From assembly GCA_902493855.1 (NCBI GenBank), contig CABUQV010000007.1:26037-90036 (forward strand): a stretch of 64,000 bases of DNA. Reading direction: 5' to 3'. The number at the start of each line of letters is the position of its first letter. Positions within the stretch are counted from its first letter, which is position 1. This document shows positions 17,422-26,198 of the stretch, in pieces. Origin of the DNA: an uncultured Collinsella sp. GTDB taxonomy: Bacteria; Actinomycetota; Coriobacteriia; Coriobacteriales; Coriobacteriaceae. A program made the translations under genes and the position numbers. The notes beneath the pieces were generated by a model. It saw nothing but the letters and a program-made list of their open reading frames with translations, did not search any database and was not told the DNA's origin.

Positions 17422-19203
17422 TTAGATGCGGCCGAGGTCGTAAGCTCGAGCGGCAGTCTCGCCAGCGCAGACGAGGTTTGCCTCTGCCTCGCGCGGATCG
17501 AGCGCCAGCTCAAGGCCCATGGGTCTGCGGCAAACCGGCAGAACCAAGTCGACACCCTGCCCATACACCGCATCCAGGTTGTCGGCACGGCCGCCCACGA
17601 CGGCGACCACCGGCTTGCCATATCGCTTCGCACGACGGGCCACGCCCACCGGTGCCTTTCCAGCGGCGGACTGCTCATCCATGTTGCCCTCGCCCGTTAT
17701 GACCAGGTCGGCATCGCGCACGCGCTCGTCAAACCCAATCAGATCGAGCACCGTCTCCACGCCCGAGCGCAACTCGGCACCAAGCGCCAGCAACGCCGCG
17801 CCCAGGCCGCCGGCGGCGCCGGCACCGGGCACACCGAGCACCGATCCAAATGTCCGCGCGCCCTCGGGCACACGCAATAGCCCCTGGGCCCGCATCCCGG
17901 CAATCGCCGTATCGAGCAGGCGGCCGTAGCCGACCATCCAGCCGTCGTACTTGCCCAGGGCCTCGGCATCCCCCGTCGGCAGGCCCTTCTGTCCACCGAA
18001 CACCGCCAGTGCACCACGACGCCCCACGAGCGGGTTCTCGACATCGGACAGCACGACGATGCGTGCGCCGCCCAGTACCCGAAGCGCTGGCGCCAAATCG
18101 ATACTCGCCACGCGTTCAAGGCCCGCAAGACCGGGGGCGATATCGCAGCCCTGATCATCGACCACACGCGCGCCCAGCGCCTGCAGCATGCCGGCGCCGC
18201 CGTCGTTGGTGGCACTGCCGCCCAAGCCAATATAGATCGTCTTTGCCCCAGCACGAACCGCGCGAAGCATGAGCTCGCCAACGCCATAGGTCGAAGCGGT
18301 CAGGGCCGTCGACTCCGTACAGGGCGAATACCCAATACCCGCCGCCTCGGCCATCTCAATTACAGCCGACTCGTGCTCGCCGTCCACCAGCATCCGGGCA
18401 GACACGCGGTCGCCCAAGGGGCCTGTAACCTCGCAGGTCATAAGCTCGCCGCCGCGCGCGGCGATGGCATCGAGCGTTCCCTCGCCACCATCTGCCAGCG
18501 GCAATGCGCGCACCTCGGCATCGGGCCACACACGGCGCACGCCTTCGGCAACCGCCGCCTCCGCCTGCGCGCTCGAAACGCTACCCTTAAAGGAGTCGAT
18601 CGCCAACAGCACACGGCGGGACCGGCGGCGGGCGGGGCCAAAGTCAACCGTTTCAACGGCGACATCTCCAGCACCCGCGAGCGCCTCGGCATGAGCGGCA
18701 TGCGCCTCAAGATCGGCCCCACAACCGCAGCCAGCACCATCGGCGCCACGCAGCCCACTAAAATAGCTGCTCAACACCTCACGGCACTCGTCTGCCAGCA
18801 CGCCGGCATTTACGTTAAACCGATGGTTCAGGCGAGAATCGGCATTCAGGTCATATAGCGAACCCAGCGCGCCCGCCTTGGCATCAGCCGCGCCATACAC
18901 GCAGCGCCCCACGCGCGCGTTGACCATAAGACCCGCGCACATGCAGCAGGGCTCGAGCGTTACATAGACCGTGCAATCGGAAAGGCGCCAGCGACCGAGC
19001 GACCGAGCGACAGCGCACAGGGCCGAAAACTCGGCATGCGCCGAAGGGTCCTGGTCGAGCTCGCGACGATTATGCGCTCGCGCGACAATCTCGCCCGCGC
19101 GCACTACCACGGCACCAATCGGTACCTCGCCCACCGCAGCAGCGGCGCGCGCCTCGGCCAGCGCCTCGCGCATGAACTTCTCGTCGATTTCGGTGATCGT
19201 CAT
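17422..19203 (-). CDS. Fusion of tRNA adenosine deaminase TadA and glycerate kinase
   Basis: 593 aa in one uninterrupted frame. Residues 1-160 are TadA: zinc/proton-shuttle motif HAE at 56-58 and PCCMC at 85-89. TadA deaminates A34 of tRNA-Arg(ACG) to inosine. A Cys/Ala/Gly-rich linker (about 165-195) leads into a full GarK/GlxK-type glycerate kinase: LLAIDSFKGSVSSAQAEAA, LADGGEGTLDA, GLGGSATNDGGAGMLQALG, DLVITGEGNMDEQSAAGKAP. It makes 2- or 3-phosphoglycerate from D-glycerate. Start ATG has GGGAAGG upstream. It is divergent from tRNA-Ser. The two activities have no obvious link. A sequencing join cannot be excluded, but no frame change or stop lies between them. Confidence 0.93.
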   Translation of the reverse strand: MTITEIDEKFMREALAEARAAAAVGEVPIGAVVVRAGEIVARAHNRRELDQDPSAHAEFSALCAVARSLGRWRLSDCTVYVTLEPCCMCAGLMVNARVGRCVYGAADAKAGALGSLYDLNADSRLNHRFNVNAGVLADECREVLSSYFSGLRGADGAGCGCGADLEAHAAHAEALAGAGDVAVETVDFGPARRRSRRVLLAIDSFKGSVSSAQAEAAVAEGVRRVWPDAEVRALPLADGGEGTLDAIAARGGELMTCEVTGPLGDRVSARMLVDGEHESAVIEMAEAAGIGYSPCTESTALTASTYGVGELMLRAVRAGAKTIYIGLGGSATNDGGAGMLQALGARVVDDQGCDIAPGLAGLERVASIDLAPALRVLGGARIVVLSDVENPLVGRRGALAVFGGQKGLPTGDAEALGKYDGWMVGYGRLLDTAIAGMRAQGLLRVPEGARTFGSVLGVPGAGAAGGLGAALLALGAELRSGVETVLDLIGFDERVRDADLVITGEGNMDEQSAAGKAPVGVARRAKRYGKPVVAVVGGRADNLDAVYGQGVDLVLPVCRRPMGLELALDPREAEANLVCAGETAARAYDLGRI

Positions 19204-19254
19204 CGTTCGCCTTCCCTGTTGCAAATTCAAAACGATGCTATCATTACGACTCAC

Positions 19255-19344
19255 GGAGAGATGGCAGAGCGGTTGAATGCGGCGGTCTTGAAAACCGTTG
19301 AGCGCGAGAGCGTTCCGGGGGTTCGAATCCCCCTCTCTCCGCCA
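19255..19344 (+). tRNA. tRNA-Ser(UGA)
   Basis: 90 nt including encoded CCA. Acceptor GGAGAGA pairs with TCTCTCC, discriminator G, anticodon loop CTTGAAA gives anticodon TGA. A long variable arm (GAGCGCGAGAGCGTTC region) is typical of serine tRNAs, and the T arm reads GGGGGTTCGAATCCCCC. Confidence 0.97.
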
Positions 19345-19347
19345 CTT

Positions 19348-19944
19348 CTAGTGATGCACCGGCGTCATGGTTCGCTCAAACAGTGCATCGACCACGTCGG
19401 CTATCTCAGGTCGACGTTCAAGATCGTGGCCCGATTCCCACCATATCGTGAAAAGACGAATAATACCGCCGGCGACAAACTCAGACGTCGTCTCGAGTGA
19501 CACGGGGGCCAGGGCATCCTCGGCAAGCACGTTCATCACACGCTCGCGGATGGAGCGGGCAATGCGGTCGCAAATAACGTTGGTCAACATGCCCGACATG
19601 CTGCTTGCCAAAATGTTGTCCATGAGCCGCTCGTGCGTCAGAATCAAATCCATGGCATCGTCCAAAATCGCGTGCCGAAGCGCGCGCACGTCCTCGGCAG
19701 ACACCGCGCCGGCCTCATCGGGCTGTTTTTGCGGCAAGCCCGACATGAGCTCATCGATATAAAAGGCAAAGTAATCGTTCTTGTCGCGAAAGTGCTTGTA
19801 GAACGTCGTGCGGCGAATCATGGCCCGGTCGCACAGCATGGCGACCGTCAGGTCCTCAAACCGATGCTCCTCGAGAAGCTCGGTGAAGGCATCGAACAGG
19901 GAGCGGTAGGTTTTCTTAATGCGAAGGTCCACTGGTATCGCCAT
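19348..19944 (-). CDS. TetR/AcrR-family regulator
   Basis: 198 aa. N-terminal helix-turn-helix: KKTYRSLFDAFTELLEEHRFEDLTVAMLCDRAMIRRTTFYKHFRDKNDY region, the TetR DNA-binding signature. The C-terminal ligand domain resembles the TetR_C_8 / DhaS-like type. The chosen ATG (MAIPVDLR) gives normal family length; the upstream CTGAGG is very close, so translation signals are weak. It is convergent with tRNA-Ser (4 nt gap). The target genes are not evident. Confidence 0.88.
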   Translation of the reverse strand: MAIPVDLRIKKTYRSLFDAFTELLEEHRFEDLTVAMLCDRAMIRRTTFYKHFRDKNDYFAFYIDELMSGLPQKQPDEAGAVSAEDVRALRHAILDDAMDLILTHERLMDNILASSMSGMLTNVICDRIARSIRERVMNVLAEDALAPVSLETTSEFVAGGIIRLFTIWWESGHDLERRPEIADVVDALFERTMTPVHH

Positions 19945-20143
19945 CCTCAGGGCAAAGACAACACTCGTCAATCTGTCGCATATCTTACACCTGTACCTCG
20001 CGCGCTTTGCCCCGGTGCCGACCCCGCCGAAAACACAACGCTTACCGGAAAGTTCGGCACGGTAAAACGTTGCGGGTATACTAGTAGCGTTATACCAACG
20101 GCAGCTGGCGCATGCCGCCGCGGCCATTCGAAACGGAGACATC

Positions 20144-20695
20144 ATGATTACCGTCATCATCGGCATCGTTGTTGTCATTGTGATTGTCTGCGCCATCGCC
20201 GGCATCTACAACAACATGGTCACCAAGCGTAACCGCATCGATAACGCCTGGCAGAACATCGATACGCAGCTGCAGCGCCGTAACGACCTGATCCCCAACC
20301 TGGTCGAAACCGTCAAGGGCTACGCCAAGCACGAGCAGGAGACGCTCTCCGCCGTGATCAGCGCGCGTAACACCGCCGTCAAGGCCACCACGCCCGAGGC
20401 CAAGATGGAAGCCGACAACGTGCTGACCGGTGCGCTGCGCCAGCTCTTCGCCGTAGCCGAGGCCTATCCCGATCTTAAGGCAAACACCAACTTTACGCAG
20501 CTGCAGGCATCGCTCGAGGATACCGAGAACAAGATTAGCTATGCACGCCAGAGCTACAACGACTGCGTGCTCAGCTACAACAACGCCATTCAGACGTTCC
20601 CGGCTGTCATCTTTGCCGGCATCTTCCAGTTTAAGGAGCGCCAGGGCTTCGAGGCCGCCGAAGCAGCCCGCCAGGCCCCGACTGTCAAGTTCTAG
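20144..20695 (+). CDS. lemA: LemA-family membrane protein
   Basis: 183 aa with one N-terminal membrane helix (VIIGIVVVIVIVCAIAGIY). The LemA core follows: NRIDNAWQNIDTQLQRRNDLIPNLVETVKGYA, then coiled helices with SARN and ENKISYARQSYNDCV, ending FPAVIFAGIFQFKERQGFE. LemA proteins are widespread and poorly understood, with a small N-out topology. A strong terminator follows. Confidence 0.95.
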   Translation: MITVIIGIVVVIVIVCAIAGIYNNMVTKRNRIDNAWQNIDTQLQRRNDLIPNLVETVKGYAKHEQETLSAVISARNTAVKATTPEAKMEADNVLTGALRQLFAVAEAYPDLKANTNFTQLQASLEDTENKISYARQSYNDCVLSYNNAIQTFPAVIFAGIFQFKERQGFEAAEAARQAPTVKF

Positions 20696-20731
20696 TAGTT
20701 TGGCAGCGCATCCTTAATCGGCCAAATGCAT

Positions 20732-20777
20732 AAACCGCCCCGTCGAATGCATACTTCGACGGGGCGGTTTCTTTTTT
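20732..20777 (+). terminator. Terminator of lemA
   Basis: AAACCGCCCCGTCGAA, 7-nt loop, TTCGACGGGGCGGTTT, then CTTTTTT. Confidence 0.9.
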
Positions 20778-20801
20778 CGCGAAGGTCCCCCTCTAAGCGC
20801 C

Positions 20802-21002
20802 GTGCATTTTTAGGAGTATTCAACATAACCAAGAGCTTCGGGCGCCACGATACATGCCGAAGACCGCGAATATCCCTGCAAATCAAACGCTGTCAGCCCA
20901 TAACCCCGCCCATCATCCGTAGAAAACATCGAGAAATCCCGATTTTTTGCCCGAGGTCGGTATGCAGGGGCCTTCGATTGCAGAATACTCGCAAAAATGC
21001 AC
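20802..21002. repeat. 201-bp element with inverted GTGCATTTTT arms
   Basis: GTGCATTTTTAGGAGTATTC (20802-20821) is repeated inverted at 20983-21002 with two mismatches. The ~160-bp interior has no plausible gene and only weak internal pairing. It could be a structured RNA (size and closing stem loosely recall 6S RNA) or a non-autonomous repeat. Both are inference. Confidence 0.5.
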
Positions 21003-21042
21003 GTCGCCGCCACCCCCACATGGCGCGAACCAAAACAAAAGC

Positions 21043-21149
21043 GCGGCCTTCCTTTCCGGCGCACTCCGCGGGACGAAAGAACCTCCGCCGCACGAAGTGC
21101 GCAGCGGAGGTTCTTTCATGTCCGAGGACGCGCCGGAAAGGAAGGTCGC
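21043..21149. repeat. 107-bp near-continuous hairpin
   Basis: Outer arms GCGGCCTTCCTTTCCGGCGC / GCGCCGGAAAGGAAGGTCGC (one mismatch), an inner stem GAAAGAACCTCCGC / GCGGAGGTTCTTTC, and a CGCAC-GAA-GTGCG tip. It sits 26 nt beyond the ilvE stop (ilvE reads toward it). No T-run on either side. Confidence 0.8.
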
Positions 21150-21174
21150 CCTCGGGCCGGACAGCTAAGACAGC

Positions 21175-22227
21175 TTACGCGACGGTGTAAACCCAGTTGT
21201 GCTTGTCCTCGACAGCACCAGACTGGATGCCGGTCAGGGTCTCGCGGAGCTTCTTCATCACAGGGCCGATCTCGGTGTAGCCAGCCGGGAAGGTCACGGT
21301 CTCGTCGGCACCGTAAACCTTGTTGTCGATCTCGCCAACCGGGGAGATGACGGCAGCGGTGCCGCACAGGCCGCACTCGACAAAGGTGCCGGCCTTGACC
21401 TCGGCCCACTCGACGGGACGCTGGTCAACGGTCATGCCCAGGTCCTGAGCAACCTGAACGAGCGAACGGCGGGTGATGGAAGGCAGAATGGAGTCGGTGT
21501 GGGACTGCGGAACGACGAGGGTGCCGTCCTCCTTCACGAATAGGACGTTAGCGCCACCGGTCTCCTCGACATAGGTGCGGGACTCGGAATCGAGATACAG
21601 GTTCTCGGCATAGCCCTCGCGGTGAGCCTCCATCGTGGGCTTGAGGGACATGGCGTAGTTCAGGCCGGCCTTGATGTTGCCGGTGCCATGCGGTGCTGCA
21701 CGGTCATACTCGGAAACGCGCAGCTTGACGGGCTTGAGGCCACCCTTAAAGTACGGACCGACCGGGGTCACGAGAATGCGGAACGTGTACTCAGGAGCGG
21801 GAGCCACGCCGATCACGTCACCGGAGCCGATCATAAACGGACGCACGTACAGGGTCGCGCCGGAACCGAAGGGCGGAACCCAGGCGGCGTTGGCAGAAAC
21901 GACCTGCTTGACGGCCTCAACGAACTTGTCCTTGGGGAACGGGGGCATCTCGAGGCGCTGCGCAGAGTTGTACATGCGCTCGGCGTTCATGTCGGGACGG
22001 AAGCAGACGATGCTGCCGTCCTCGGCGGTGTAGGCCTTCAGGCCCTCAAAGACCTCCTGGCAGTAATGGAAGATGCCGCCGCACTCGGAGACGTGCAGGG
22101 TGTGGTCGGTGGTCAGGCCACCCTCGTCCCACTCGCCGTCCTTCCAATGGGCCTCGTAGCTGTAATCGGTCTTCATGTAGCCAAAGCCGAGGCTACCCCA
22201 ATCGATATCCTTCTTCTCGACAGTCAT
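21175..22227 (-). CDS. ilvE: Branched-chain amino acid aminotransferase
   Basis: 350 aa, fold type IV PLP enzyme of the BCAT II type. QEVFEGLKAY, YVRPFMIGSG, the Schiff-base Lys in TGNIKAGLNYA, ETGGANVLFV and the C-terminal ECGLCGTAAVISPVGEI match the family. It exchanges amino groups between Leu/Ile/Val and 2-oxoglutarate. ATG follows TAAGGAG. The ~150-bp leader carries a possible TACAAT -10 at 22381-22386. No T-box or attenuator peptide was found. Confidence 0.95.
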   Translation of the reverse strand: MTVEKKDIDWGSLGFGYMKTDYSYEAHWKDGEWDEGGLTTDHTLHVSECGGIFHYCQEVFEGLKAYTAEDGSIVCFRPDMNAERMYNSAQRLEMPPFPKDKFVEAVKQVVSANAAWVPPFGSGATLYVRPFMIGSGDVIGVAPAPEYTFRILVTPVGPYFKGGLKPVKLRVSEYDRAAPHGTGNIKAGLNYAMSLKPTMEAHREGYAENLYLDSESRTYVEETGGANVLFVKEDGTLVVPQSHTDSILPSITRRSLVQVAQDLGMTVDQRPVEWAEVKAGTFVECGLCGTAAVISPVGEIDNKVYGADETVTFPAGYTEIGPVMKKLRETLTGIQSGAVEDKHNWVYTVA

Positions 22228-22452
22228 ATGTCGCTCCTTATATACACAGTTGCAAACTCGCGAACCCGCACGCAAGGACCGAGGCCGACCGCGTCGCAAC
22301 GTCACACGCCCGGAGCGTAGAGCCGGACGGGACACGCAAACGGCATCAAAGCCGATGGCACGTCGATTCGCATGCACGAGATTGTACTCCGCACGCGCGT
22401 CGGATAAAACGTTTTTCTTTAACTAACTAAAGTATTTTCATTTGACCGAAGC

Positions 22453-22486
22453 AAAAAGGCCCGCCACCGTAAGCGGTGACGGGCCT
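22453..22486 (-). terminator. Terminator of the DedA-family gene
   Basis: Read leftward: AGGCCCGTCACCGC-TTA-CGGTGGCGGGCC followed by TTTTT. It lies 39 nt past the DedA-family stop. Confidence 0.9.
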
Positions 22487-22524
22487 CAACTGTACGGTCT
22501 GCGCGCTGGCTCGAGCTAGGCGTT

Positions 22525-23163
22525 CTATTTGCCCAGCTTGGCCTTAACCAGACCGACCACGGTCGGGATGATCGACACGGCAACGATGCCGATAATCAGC
22601 AGCTCAAAGTGCTCCTGCACAAAGGGAATGCCGCCAAAGAAGTAGCCCAGCAGCGTAAAGACCGTCGACCAGGTAATGCCGCCCAGCACGTTAAAGACGA
22701 CAAAGTTGCGCCAGTGCATGCCGCCCATGCCAGCGATAAAGGGCACAAAGGTGCGGATAAACGGGAAGAAGCGACCCAGGAAGATGGCCAGGTGACCCCA
22801 CTTGTCCAAGAAGTCCTCGGACTTTTTGATGCGCTCGGGCGTCATGGCCTTGACCTTGCCCGAAGCGATGATCTTGCGGCCAAAGAAGTGACCGATCATA
22901 AAGTTGCACTGATCGCCCAAAATGGCAGCGGCCCATGCGGTGGCCAGAAGCGCCACGATGTTAAAGCCGCCGTTGTGGGCAAAGAAACCCGAGGCGAACA
23001 GCAGCGAATCACCGGGAAGGAACGGGAAGAACACCACGCCCGTCTCGATAAAGATGATCAGGAACACGCAGCCGTAGGCCATAAGCGGGCCGGCGGCGAT
23101 CCAGCTGGCGATCGCGGTGCGCGGGTCCTTAAGCAGCTCGGCAATAAAATTGATGAAACCCAT
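22525..23163 (-). CDS. DedA-family membrane protein
   Basis: 212 aa. SNARE-associated/DedA signature: FIETGVVFFPFLPGDSLLFASG, GDQCNFMIGHFFGRK, and FLGRFFPFIRTFVPFIAGMGGM with the conserved F-x-R-[FY]-x-P-x-x-R, then two C-terminal helices. DedA proteins are inner-membrane lipid (undecaprenyl-phosphate or phospholipid) flippase-type transporters. GAGAGG precedes the chosen ATG. Monocistronic. Confidence 0.93.
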   Translation of the reverse strand: MGFINFIAELLKDPRTAIASWIAAGPLMAYGCVFLIIFIETGVVFFPFLPGDSLLFASGFFAHNGGFNIVALLATAWAAAILGDQCNFMIGHFFGRKIIASGKVKAMTPERIKKSEDFLDKWGHLAIFLGRFFPFIRTFVPFIAGMGGMHWRNFVVFNVLGGITWSTVFTLLGYFFGGIPFVQEHFELLIIGIVAVSIIPTVVGLVKAKLGK

Positions 23164-23386
23164 GAAGTAAAACCTCTCAGTTGTGGGCGCGGATACGTCC
23201 AAGTTGACCAGTATACGGTTGCGGCGCCCCCTCGTGCGCAACCCCACAAAAGCATGACCCCATTACCAGCAAGTTTGCATAACTGACACCTGTCGTGCAA
23301 TACCGTCAAGATTATCCTTCCTAATCCCTAGCGAATCGCTATACTTTATTGAATCGCATTGCCATGGCGCTAAGGGAGGGCGGCCG

Positions 23387-24091
23387 GTGAGCTTTATCAA
23401 TACCATTCGCGAGGACATCAAGACCGTCCAAGCGCAGGATCCCGCCGCGCAAAACGGTCTAGTCATCTTCCTTTCCTATCCTGGCCTGCACGCCAAGTGG
23501 AACCACGTGCCCGAGCACTGGCTCTGGGAGCACGGTCATCGCTCGCTCGCCCGCGTGCTCTCGCAAATCACCCGCCACATCACCGGCGTCGAGATTCATC
23601 CCGCCGCACAGATCGGCAAGCATTTCTTTATCGACCACGCCATGGGCGTCGTCATCGGCGAGACCACCGTCGTGGGCGACAACTGCGTGCTCTACCAGGG
23701 CGTCACGCTCGGCGGTACCGGCAACGAGACCGGCAAACGCCACCCAACGCTCGGCAACAACGTCACCGTGGGCACGGGTGCCAAGGTGCTCGGCAACATC
23801 CGCATCGGCAACAACGTCAAGATCGGCGGCAACTCGGTCGTCGTCAAGGACGTACCCGACAACTGCACCGTCGTTGGCGTGCCGGGACGCATCATCAAGC
23901 GCAACGGCTGCCGCGTGTTCGAGGAGAGCTTCGACGCCAAGCAGCATCGCGAGTACATGCCCGACGACGCCGCCGAACAGTCCGCGCTCAACCGTCAAGG
24001 CATCACCGAGAACGCCCGCCGCGTCAAAGAGCTCGAGAAAGAGGTGGCCGAACTCAAGGCCCTCGTTGCCAAACTTGTGGACGAACGTTAG
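23387..24091 (+). CDS. cysE: Serine O-acetyltransferase
   Basis: 234 aa, short EpsC/CysE type. The N-terminal helices are followed by left-handed beta-helix hexapeptide repeats: GVEIHPAAQIGKHFFIDHAMGVVIGETTVVGD and onward, with catalytic His in FIDHAMG and HPTLGNNVTVGTGAKVLG. It makes O-acetyl-L-serine for cysteine synthesis. The last ~40 residues form a predicted coiled coil (RRVKELEKEVAELKALVAKL). GTG start with GGGAGGG upstream. Confidence 0.94.
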   Translation: MSFINTIREDIKTVQAQDPAAQNGLVIFLSYPGLHAKWNHVPEHWLWEHGHRSLARVLSQITRHITGVEIHPAAQIGKHFFIDHAMGVVIGETTVVGDNCVLYQGVTLGGTGNETGKRHPTLGNNVTVGTGAKVLGNIRIGNNVKIGGNSVVVKDVPDNCTVVGVPGRIIKRNGCRVFEESFDAKQHREYMPDDAAEQSALNRQGITENARRVKELEKEVAELKALVAKLVDER

Positions 24092-24127
24092 AAGCGGACG
24101 GCCACCGACAACTTTGACGTCAGCGCA

Positions 24128-24166
24128 AAGGCGCGCCAGGGAATCCATCCCCGGCGCGCCTTATTT
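24128..24166. terminator. Hairpin terminator after cysE
   Basis: AAGGCGCGCC / GGCGCGCCTT around a 15-nt loop, with TTATTT on the right. It lies in the convergent gap between cysE and the ABC exporter genes. Confidence 0.7.
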
Positions 24167-24171
24167 CCGAT

Positions 24172-24200
24172 ATGACAAAGGGACTGTCCCTTTGTCACAT
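24172..24200. repeat. GGGACAG-core hairpin, copy 3 (TGTGACAAAG arms)
   Basis: ATGACAAAGGGA-CTG-TCCCTTTGTCACAT. It ends at the first base of the TAA stop of the ABC exporter gene reading leftward into it. Same arms as the copy at 8052-8082. Confidence 0.85.
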
Positions 24201-26197
24201 TATGCAAACTGGCTCAGATAGAGGTCGGCGTAGGCTCCCTCGGCAGCCAGCAACTCCTTATGCGTGCCTTGCTCGATGATGTTGCCGTGGTCCATGACCA
24301 GGATCAGGTCGGCATCCACAATCGTCGACAGGCGGTGTGCAATCACAAAGCTCGTGCGCCCGCGCATAAGTGCGTCCATGGCGCGGCCGATGGCAAGCTC
24401 GGTGCGCGTGTCCACGCTTGAGGTCGCCTCGTCCAGGATGAGAATCGCCGGGTTGTTGAGCAGCACGCGCGCAATGGTCAGCAGCTGGCGCTGGCCCTGG
24501 CTAATGCTCTCGGCATCGTTGGCCACCCGCGTGTCATAACCCTGCGGCATGGTGCGCACAAAGAAGTCGACTTGCGCGGCGCGCGCAGCCGCCACGATCT
24601 CGTCGCGCGTCGCCTCGGGGCAGCCGTAGGCGATGTTTTCGGCAATCGTGCCGTCGAACAGCCAGGCGTCCTGCAGCACCATGCCAAACTGCTGGCGCAG
24701 CTCGCCGCGGTCCATGCGGCTCGTGTCCACGCCGTCGAGCGTAATACGGCCGCCGTCGATCTCGTAAAAGCGCATGAGCAGGTTGATGAGCGTGGTCTTG
24801 CCCGCACCCGTGGTTCCCACCACGGCGATCTTCTGACCTGGTTCGGCGATAAACGACACGTCGCGCATAAGCGGCTTGTCGGGCGAATAGCCAAAGCGCA
24901 CACGCTCAAAAGCGACGCGGCCCTCAACGCGACCCGGCAGCTTGGCAGCCTCGTCCGGCAGCGGATCGGCCTCCATCTCGGACTCATCGAGCAGGTCGAA
25001 CACGCGCTCCGCACTCGCCAGTGCACTCTGCAGCGAGTTGAAAGTGAACGACAGCTGCGTCATGGGTTCGGACGCCTCGTAGATAAACTGGAAGAACGCC
25101 TGGAACACGCCGACGGTCATGTGACCGGCGACCAGCATGCTACAGCCCACCAGCGCGATCACGATCTGCGCCAAACGGCCGATAAAGCGCACCGCAGGGC
25201 CGACGGCATTGATCATAAAGTCAGCCTTGGTACTCACGCGCGCTAGCTCCCTCGAGGCCTCATGCACTTCGGCAGAACTCTGGCGCTCGCGGTTAAACGC
25301 GCGAATCACCAGACGGCCCGAATAGCCCTCCTCGACCGCACTCGTAATCTTGGACACCCACTCCTGGCGCTCGCCGGTCACATCATGCGTGCGGCGCGAG
25401 ACGACTTTGGTCACCAGCAGCGACAACGCCGTAAAGAACAAAAAGACCAGCGTGAGCGGCACGCTAAACACAAACATCACGCCCACGGCGCCCACCACGG
25501 TGCCGATCGACACCAGCAGCTGCAGCAGTCCGCGCTGCATGCTTTCGGACATCTTGTCCAGGTCGTTGGTCGCGCGGCTGACAACCTCGCCGGGGCGATG
25601 CGCGTCAAAATAGGCGAGCGGCAGACGGTTGAGCTTTTGAGCGATGCGGTTACGCAGACGCAGGTTGAGGCGTTCGGCCACGCTCGACATCAAAAAGCTC
25701 TGGAGCGCGTAGAACGAGGCGGCGGCCGTCCAGATCATAAAGTAGATGAAGATAGTCCTGCCGCAGTTCTCCCAGGTGATGCTGAAGGTGGTGTCGTTGG
25801 CAAACGCCAGCTTCACGTGTCCCCACAGTTCATCGATGACGCGGGCGCTGTACGCCGGCGCCGCGGTGTTAAAGATGACATAGAACACGATGCTCGCGAA
25901 CACGAGGTAAAAGCGCCAGTGATCGCCGGAGGCCTCGCTCCACAGACGGCGCACCGTCGCCCAGGTGTCGCTGGGTTTCTCGTCCTCATCGTCCACATCG
26001 CGCATGCGCTCTGCCTCAGCGCGGGCGCGCTCGTCCTCGGCGCGTTCGTTTTCCTCGTAGAGCGCTTGGCGACGAGCCTCGCGCTCGGCTGCAGCCCTGG
26101 CGACATCGTCCAGACCGGGCGCGACCGCCGTCTCCTCAGCCGTCCCCACTGCCACGACGTCATCAACGACGACCTGCTTCTTGAGCTCCTCGGTCAT
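24200..26197 (-). CDS. ABC exporter subunit, canonical ATPase site (MarR-linked operon)
   Basis: 665 aa. A charged ~80-residue cytoplasmic N-terminus precedes the type I exporter domain. The ATPase domain has GTTGAGKTT, signature ISQGQ, Walker B AILILDEATSSVD with catalytic Glu, and IAHRLS. The start lies 1 nt beyond the upstream ABC stop, with the GGGAGG site inside that gene's end; a GTG three codons earlier is possible. It pairs with the 578-aa degenerate partner. Confidence 0.93.
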   Translation of the reverse strand: MTEELKKQVVVDDVVAVGTAEETAVAPGLDDVARAAAEREARRQALYEENERAEDERARAEAERMRDVDDEDEKPSDTWATVRRLWSEASGDHWRFYLVFASIVFYVIFNTAAPAYSARVIDELWGHVKLAFANDTTFSITWENCGRTIFIYFMIWTAAASFYALQSFLMSSVAERLNLRLRNRIAQKLNRLPLAYFDAHRPGEVVSRATNDLDKMSESMQRGLLQLLVSIGTVVGAVGVMFVFSVPLTLVFLFFTALSLLVTKVVSRRTHDVTGERQEWVSKITSAVEEGYSGRLVIRAFNRERQSSAEVHEASRELARVSTKADFMINAVGPAVRFIGRLAQIVIALVGCSMLVAGHMTVGVFQAFFQFIYEASEPMTQLSFTFNSLQSALASAERVFDLLDESEMEADPLPDEAAKLPGRVEGRVAFERVRFGYSPDKPLMRDVSFIAEPGQKIAVVGTTGAGKTTLINLLMRFYEIDGGRITLDGVDTSRMDRGELRQQFGMVLQDAWLFDGTIAENIAYGCPEATRDEIVAAARAAQVDFFVRTMPQGYDTRVANDAESISQGQRQLLTIARVLLNNPAILILDEATSSVDTRTELAIGRAMDALMRGRTSFVIAHRLSTIVDADLILVMDHGNIIEQGTHKELLAAEGAYADLYLSQFA

Positions 26198-26198
26198 G

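Noticed and set aside
22228..22452. T-box or leader-peptide attenuator for ilvE
   Set aside because: No T-box sequence, no terminator/antiterminator pair and no branched-chain-rich leader peptide were seen.
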